22,206 nt of DNA. Origin: a virus. Positions within the stretch are counted from its first letter, which is position 1, and the number at the start of each line of letters is the position of its first letter. Of this stretch, positions 19,122 through 22,206 are shown one piece after another. The stretch covers positions 1 through 22,206 of the IMG/VR virus record IMGVR_UViG_3300042876_000780; one strand, given 5' to 3'. The notes beneath the pieces are model-generated. The model was given only the letters and a program-made list of their open reading frames with translations, ran no database searches and had not been told where the DNA came from. The position numbers were made by a program, and so were the translations under genes.

Positions 19122-19519
19122 CCCCGGTGCTCGTCGAGTCCCCCTTCTCCGGCGGGGCGCCCCGCGGAATCGTCGATCGCCTGACGTTCGGACCGCGTCG
19201 ACGGCAGGCGCGCAACGTCCGATACGCTCGCGCCGCCGTGCGCGACTGCATCCTCCGAGGAGAGGCCCCGATCGCCTCGCACCTCCTCTACACGCAGCCC
19301 GGCGTCCTGCGCGACGACGTCCCCGAGGAGCGGCTCGCTGGCATCGACGCGGGACTCTCCGCCGGCAGGTTCGCCGCGCAGTCGGCCATCTACGTCGACC
19401 TCGGCCTGACCTCTGGCATGCGGTACGGGATCAAGGCCGCTCACGACGCCCAGCGTCCGTGCGACGTCCGAACGATCTCGGGGTGGCGCAACCCGTGGTG
19501 GTGCAGGAGCCGGGCGTGA
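19118..19519 (+). CDS. Nucleoside deoxyribosyltransferase-like protein (DUF7768)
   Basis: This is a 133-aa protein from GTG 19118, in a GTGA overlap with the pyrophosphohydrolase stop. The N-terminal strand VLVESPFSGG and the helix NVRYARAAVRDCILRGEAPIASHLLYTQPGVLRDDVPEER are typical of phage DUF7768 proteins, which share the nucleoside 2-deoxyribosyltransferase fold. The following AIYVDLGLTSGMRYGIKAA fits the next strand and helix. Members are thought to act on nucleotides, but their activity is not established. Coupling to a dNTP pyrophosphohydrolase supports a nucleotide-metabolism role. The C terminus (SGWRNPWWCRSRA) may be poorly conserved. Confidence 0.65.
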   Translation: MTPVLVESPFSGGAPRGIVDRLTFGPRRRQARNVRYARAAVRDCILRGEAPIASHLLYTQPGVLRDDVPEERLAGIDAGLSAGRFAAQSAIYVDLGLTSGMRYGIKAAHDAQRPCDVRTISGWRNPWWCRSRA

Positions 19520-20085
19520 GAGCTCTCAGCCTGGTGCAGCCATGGCCTTGGGCGGTGGCCTACGCTGGCGCCACTCTCCTCAACAGGGCGGACCTGCCGC
19601 CGCCCGATCTCGGCAGCAACGAGACGATCGCGATCCACGCGGGCAAGGGCTGGGACAAGAACGGCCACGCGTGGCTGAGGCTCAACGCCATCAGCCTCGG
19701 GATCCCGCTCTGTCCGAACCAGGACCAGCACCACCGCAACCGGATCATGGCGGTGTGCCGGGTCGCTGGGATCTTCATCCCTCCCGAAGTGAAGAGGCCC
19801 GGTCCGCCGCCGAATCCGTGGTTTCGCCCGCCGCCCGGTGGGTGCGCGTGGCACCTGGTGGACGTCGCGCGGCTTCCCGACGCCGTCGAGTGCAGGGGGA
19901 CGGGTAGCCTGTTCACCGTGCCAAGCGGTGTAGAGGGCGCGGTGGATGTCTCGCTCTCCCGCCGGCGCGAGTGCCGGTCGTGCTCTCGCGCGAGGACGCA
20001 GCGGCACGGTCCGCCGAGGTGCGAGATCGCGGACGACCCGACGCTGCACACCGCGGGTGGGTGCGACGGCTGGAGGCCGCGATGA
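19516..20085 (+). CDS. ASCH-domain protein
   Basis: This is a 189-aa protein from GTG 19516, in a GTGA overlap with the previous stop; a longer frame from 19459 is rejected. The ASCH start is clear: VRALSLVQPWPWAVAYAGATLLNR, followed by ETIAIHAGKGWD (36-47) and a mid strand MAVCRVAGIF. ASCH domains belong to the PUA-like barrel and bind RNA or modified nucleosides; some hydrolyse N4-acetylcytidine. Residues 120-150 (LPDAVECRGTGSLFTVP) complete the typical domain. The last 40 residues (RRRECRSCSRARTQRHG and two more Cys) are an unusual tail that is coded while another frame is also open, but the TGA/ATGA junction at 20082-20085 supports this ending. Likely a nucleoside- or RNA-related accessory gene. 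Confidence 0.75.
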   Translation: MRALSLVQPWPWAVAYAGATLLNRADLPPPDLGSNETIAIHAGKGWDKNGHAWLRLNAISLGIPLCPNQDQHHRNRIMAVCRVAGIFIPPEVKRPGPPPNPWFRPPPGGCAWHLVDVARLPDAVECRGTGSLFTVPSGVEGAVDVSLSRRRECRSCSRARTQRHGPPRCEIADDPTLHTAGGCDGWRPR

Positions 20086-20312
20086 CGGGGCGCGAGGTAG
20101 CAGCGTGGTGGCTGTTGGGCATAGCCCTCATGGTCGATCTGGCGTTGGGCATCAGGATGATCCCTACGCCCTCGCCCGCCTCACCACCGGCCCCCGCGTC
20201 CCCGACCCGGACGATCCACCTCTTCGATTGGCAGGGCGGGGATCTCGAGGTCTGCCAGTGCGTTCCGGGTCGCGTCGAACCGGGGCCCAAGGTCAAGAGG
20301 GCCGGGCCGTGA
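20082..20312 (+). CDS. Small membrane protein, 76 aa
   Basis: The start is ATG 20082, in an ATGA overlap with the ASCH stop. A longer frame from GTG 19971 would share 111 bases with the ASCH gene and is less likely. Residues 6-26 (VAAWWLLGIALMVDLALGIRM) form one membrane segment. After it come a Pro/Ser/Ala-rich linker and IHLFDWQGGDLEVCQCVPG. It looks like a small bitopic phage membrane protein; no family is recognised. It ends in a GTGA overlap with the next gene. Confidence 0.55.
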   Translation: MTGREVAAWWLLGIALMVDLALGIRMIPTPSPASPPAPASPTRTIHLFDWQGGDLEVCQCVPGRVEPGPKVKRAGP

Positions 20313-20566
20313 GGCGGCGCAGAGACGAGGGGCCGGACCTGCCCGCCATCTGCACGCTCTGCGGCTTCTCGCACGACCGAGAGCGCCGATGGAAGGCCCT
20401 GCGCCGCTTGCTCTCCACACCGATGACGAGCAAGGAACTAGCCCCCGCCCACCCGTGTTGGTGGAGCATCGAGCCTCGCAGCGCCAGGGCCCGCTGCCTG
20501 ACGCGCGACCTCCACTCGGTCGGGGCAGTGCAGGACTACCGCGGCGGGGACTGGAGGCTGCCGTGA
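20309..20566 (+). CDS. Small zinc-ribbon-like protein, 85 aa
   Basis: The start is GTG 20309, in a GTGA overlap. A longer frame to 19946 is a shadow of the two previous genes. The product begins VRRRRDEGPDLPAICTLCGFSHDRERRWKALRRLL and contains Cys-x2-Cys at 15-18, C45 (HPCWW) and another Cys after it, a plausible zinc ribbon with a basic helix. Function unknown. It ends in a GTGA overlap with the last gene. Confidence 0.5.
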   Translation: MRRRRDEGPDLPAICTLCGFSHDRERRWKALRRLLSTPMTSKELAPAHPCWWSIEPRSARARCLTRDLHSVGAVQDYRGGDWRLP

Positions 20567-20724
20567 TCTTCCGGCCCCACACGGACCGCGACGCGCGCCA
20601 GCGGGATATGGACGCTCTCGACGTACCGCCGCTACCCGTCACGCCGACAGAGCCAGCGCCCGCCATCTACGTGCCGACGCGCCCCTGGTGGCAGCGGGCG
20701 TGGGCGTGGCTTACCGGACGGTAG
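20563..20724 (+). CDS. Hypothetical 53-aa protein, last gene of operon
   Basis: The start is GTG 20563, in a GTGA overlap with the upstream gene. The product reads VIFRPHTDRDARQRDMDALDVPPLPVTPTEPAPAI and ends in the Trp-rich PTRPWWQRAWAWLTGR, an amphipathic tail that could touch a membrane. It ends at 20724, overlapping by 14 bases the 3' end of the convergent minus-strand gene. No family is recognised. Confidence 0.45.
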   Translation: MIFRPHTDRDARQRDMDALDVPPLPVTPTEPAPAIYVPTRPWWQRAWAWLTGR

Positions 20725-21034
20725 GGCGAGGCCCCTGCGCCCGCGCCGGGCAGGGGCCGAAGCATCCACGCTCGCGCTCACGCGACTCTATCCCGTTGAT
20801 CCGCTCGCCGTGGCTGGAGATCGTCACTGCCCCCGCGGCGAGGCTGCGGTCGTGGGCCTGCACCGACGATGCGAGCTGACGTACGTCCGTGGCTACCGCG
20901 GACACGGACGCCTCGACGCGCGCCATGGTGCCGTCCGCCGCCTTGACGTTGCGCCGCAGGGACCACGCGAGAACGGCCACGATCGCGGTCCCCACGAGCC
21001 CCGCCACCTGCAGCATCTCGGCGGGGGGCGTCAC
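20711..21034 (-). CDS. TM/coiled-coil lysis-region protein, 107 aa
   Basis: The start is GTG 21034-21032 in a GTGA overlap with the upstream stop; a longer frame to 21295 is rejected. Residues 8-26 (LQVAGLVGTAIVAVLAWSL) form one membrane segment. Residues 30-85 are a coiled coil (MARVEASVSAVATDVRQLASSVQAHDRSLAAG, then ISSHGERINGIE). One TM followed by a coiled coil is the shape of XhlA-like and other phage holin-associated proteins. It is the last gene of the minus-strand lysis-type cassette. Function inferred only from shape and place. Confidence 0.55.
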   Translation of the reverse strand: MTPPAEMLQVAGLVGTAIVAVLAWSLRRNVKAADGTMARVEASVSAVATDVRQLASSVQAHDRSLAAGAVTISSHGERINGIESRERERGCFGPCPARAQGPRPTVR

Positions 21035-21732
21035 CGCCACCTCCCGACTGCGCTGGCGCCGCCCTGCCACTCGCCGCCCGGGCCCACCCCCGCGCCCGCC
21101 ACGGCGTCGATCTGCAGCCGCCAAAGGGAGAGAGGCGGCAACGCCAGCGCGGGCCCCACGGCCCAGCCCGAGCGGCCCACCCCCGCCCACGCGCCCACTC
21201 CCCATCCGGCGGTCGGCCGGGGGCGCTCCATCACGGTCTCGACGGCGAGCGGTCCGCCGAAGATCCGCACAGCGGGAGCGGGCTCCACACGCCACGCCTC
21301 AGCGGCACCGACGAAGACGACGTTGTCCCCGCGCGTGGCGAACGTGGCGGAGGCGAGGCGCACCTCGCCCTTGTCGCCCTCGTAGAGCACGCAACCGAGC
21401 GAGGAACCGGGGACGGCGCCCGTGACGGGGACGGCGCCCGTGGTCCCGGTGGTCACGGAGACGGGGCGCACGCCCGGCGAGGCGCGCTTGAGACGTGCCA
21501 CCTCTGCGGCGAGGTCGGCCGACCGGGAGAGCTCGGCTGTGAGGGCCGCGCGCGTGGCCGCGGCGGAGGTCTGAGCGGCGACGGCCACGCCCTGCTGGCG
21601 CAGGGCTTCGGCCTCGGCGAGGCGGGTGGCATCGAGGGCGCCGCGCCGGCCGTGCTCGAGGTAGGCGACCGCAGCCACCAGGAGCAGGAGGACGACGACG
21701 ACCGGGGCCCAGCGTCTGGCGGCGAGGGTCAT
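21031..21732 (-). CDS. Spanin-like membrane protein, 233 aa
   Basis: The start is ATG 21732-21730 in an ATGA overlap with the holin-like stop; the longer frame to 21804 is rejected. Residues 9-24 (APVVVVLLLLVAAVAYL) are a membrane anchor. Residues 33-85 are a coiled coil (DATRLAEAEALRQQ, then AELSRSADLAAEVARLKR), the layout of Rz-type inner-membrane spanins. After residue 90 there are short repeats (TGAVPV-TGAVPG), then a Gly-rich beta domain (GWGVGAWAGVGRSGWAVGPALALPP). That domain is longer than in a classical spanin, so the protein could be a unimolecular or hybrid form. Identification rests on shape and neighbours. Confidence 0.5.
   Translation of the reverse strand: MTLAARRWAPVVVVLLLLVAAVAYLEHGRRGALDATRLAEAEALRQQGVAVAAQTSAAATRAALTAELSRSADLAAEVARLKRASPGVRPVSVTTGTTGAVPVTGAVPGSSLGCVLYEGDKGEVRLASATFATRGDNVVFVGAAEAWRVEPAPAVRIFGGPLAVETVMERPRPTAGWGVGAWAGVGRSGWAVGPALALPPLSLWRLQIDAVAGAGVGPGGEWQGGASAVGRWR
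21409..21444. repeat. 18-bp tandem repeat inside spanin-like gene
   Basis: The unit starting GGGGACGGCGCCCGTG occurs at 21409-21426 and 21427-21444, 16 of 18 bases identical. On the coding strand it makes the protein repeat TGAVPV-TGAVPG, between coiled coil and beta domain. Confidence 0.75.
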
Positions 21733-21983
21733 GGGGTGTCCTTGGGGACGACGGGCTGGGGGTTCCTCTCGCCCACGCTGATGGCGCCGCCGATGAACGC
21801 GCACGCGAGCGAGACGATCTTGATCGTCTTCACCGCGCCGGGCGCGCCGATGACGACGGCGAGCTGATCGGCGAAGGCGACGCCGCCGACCGCGAACGTG
21901 ATCGAGGCGCCGCGGGCCCAGCGGCGCACGGCTGCCGCGTCCCAGAGGAGCGCGAGGACGATGCTGCGAACGAGAGGGATCAC
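21729..21983 (-). CDS. Holin-like membrane protein, 84 aa
   Basis: The start is GTG 21983-21981, with AGGAGG four bases upstream. Two hydrophobic segments are visible: about 27-46 (ASITFAVGGVAFADQLAVVIG) and 52-71 (TIKIVSLACAFIGGAISVG), plus a weaker N-terminal one (LVRSIVLALLWDAAAV). The C-terminal tail is short. Two or three membrane helices in under 90 residues, 8 bases from a cell-wall enzyme gene and overlapping a spanin-like gene, fit a holin. Holins lack strong sequence signatures, so this is a positional call. Confidence 0.6.
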   Translation of the reverse strand: MIPLVRSIVLALLWDAAAVRRWARGASITFAVGGVAFADQLAVVIGAPGAVKTIKIVSLACAFIGGAISVGERNPQPVVPKDTP

Positions 21984-21991
21984 GGGGCCTC

Positions 21992-22206
21992 CTACTGGAC
22001 GACGAGACGGCGGATGCCAGACGCGTGGATGGCCTCGCGCACGGCGCGAGGGAGGATGATGCAGCCCTGCGATGCGGTCAGGCCGCCGCCGTGCACGAGG
22101 AAGCCGCTCCGATCGTACATGACGAGCGGCTGCAGCGGCGTGAGGCGCAGGGCGTATGGCCCCGCGTGCGGGTGCGTGAACGGGTCGCCGATCTCATAGA
22201 TGCCGG
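21992..22206 (-). CDS. DUF2778/L,D-transpeptidase-fold peptidoglycan enzyme, 5' end missing
   Basis: The frame is open from the window edge to TAG 21994-21992; 70 residues of the C-terminal part are visible. It reads YALRLTPLQPLVMYDRSGFLVHGGGLTASQGCIILPRAVREAIHASGIRRLVVQ. The His38 (HGGG) and Ser-x-Gly-Cys48 (SQGC) are the catalytic His and Cys of the YkuD fold, and RSGFLVHGG followed by SQGCIILPRAVR closely matches the DUF2778 (Tlde1-like) type. Such enzymes cut or exchange peptidoglycan peptide stems. In this cassette it is a good candidate for the phage lysis enzyme. The missing N terminus would show any signal or extra domain. Confidence 0.8.
   Translation of the reverse strand, partial: GIYEIGDPFTHPHAGPYALRLTPLQPLVMYDRSGFLVHGGGLTASQGCIILPRAVREAIHASGIRRLVVQ

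Overview
This window reads as part of a double-stranded DNA tailed-phage genome, either a temperate phage or an integrated prophage. The base composition is high in GC, about two thirds G+C by eye. Genes are packed tightly, and most neighbouring genes share start and stop codons as ATGA, GTGA or TGATG overlaps. There are no capsid, tail, terminase or integrase genes here, so this is the early/replication and lysis portion only. Ribosome binding sites are GGAGG-like and the promoters are sigma70-like (TTGACC/TTGACG with TATATC/TATTGC). The host is therefore an ordinary high-GC bacterium. A spanin-like membrane protein weakly suggests Gram-negative, but the sequence does not name the host.

Layout. 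(1) Positions 1-2642, minus strand: an accessory operon of nine small or medium ORFs, every junction overlapping. It includes a radical SAM enzyme preceded by a small CxxCxGxG zinc-finger protein and followed by a 17-codon-scale micro-ORF. (2) Positions 2643-2892: a 250-base divergent promoter region with two matching operator-like elements. (3) Positions 2893-3754, plus strand: four small hypothetical genes, then two hairpins at the convergent junction (3755-3879). (4) Positions 3880-13751, minus strand: one long operon. In transcription order it encodes a small XRE regulator, an N4/N6 DNA methyltransferase, a membrane-anchored Cys protein, a Cys-rich mini-protein, an OB-fold/SSB-like protein, an SF2 helicase with zinc ribbons, a second N4/N6 methyltransferase, a C5-cytosine methyltransferase, a VRR-NUC nuclease, an AEP primase/VapE-type helicase and a metallophosphoesterase. 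(5) Positions 13752-13953: a second divergent promoter region with two more copies of the operator. (6) Positions 13954-20724, plus strand: a Sak4-like AAA ATPase, a DUF5758-like protein, a Cas4/RecB-like Fe-S nuclease, a ParB-like protein with a Cys motif, a MazZ/DUF5664-like dNTP pyrophosphohydrolase, a deoxyribosyltransferase-like protein, an ASCH protein and three tiny proteins. (7) Positions 20711-22206, minus strand: a lysis-type cassette with an L,D-transpeptidase-fold (DUF2778-like) protein cut by the window edge, a holin-like protein, a spanin-like protein and a TM/coiled-coil protein.

How it works together. The most informative signal is a 13-bp element, TAG-N4-CTGCTA. It occurs at the same place in all four early promoters, overlapping the -10 box, twice in each divergent region, and one copy is a perfect 6-1-6 palindrome. 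The adjacent small XRE protein is the obvious candidate ligand. It heads its own operon from a nearly leaderless promoter that contains a copy. This suggests one autoregulated switch controlling accessory, replication/modification and recombination operons together. The methyltransferases have no partner restriction enzyme. The recombination genes (Sak4-like ATPase, Fe-S nuclease, SSB-like protein, RadD-like helicase) and the primase/helicase form a self-contained replication-recombination set. No stretch longer than 300 bases lacks a gene. I saw no tRNA, rRNA, CRISPR array or insertion sequence.
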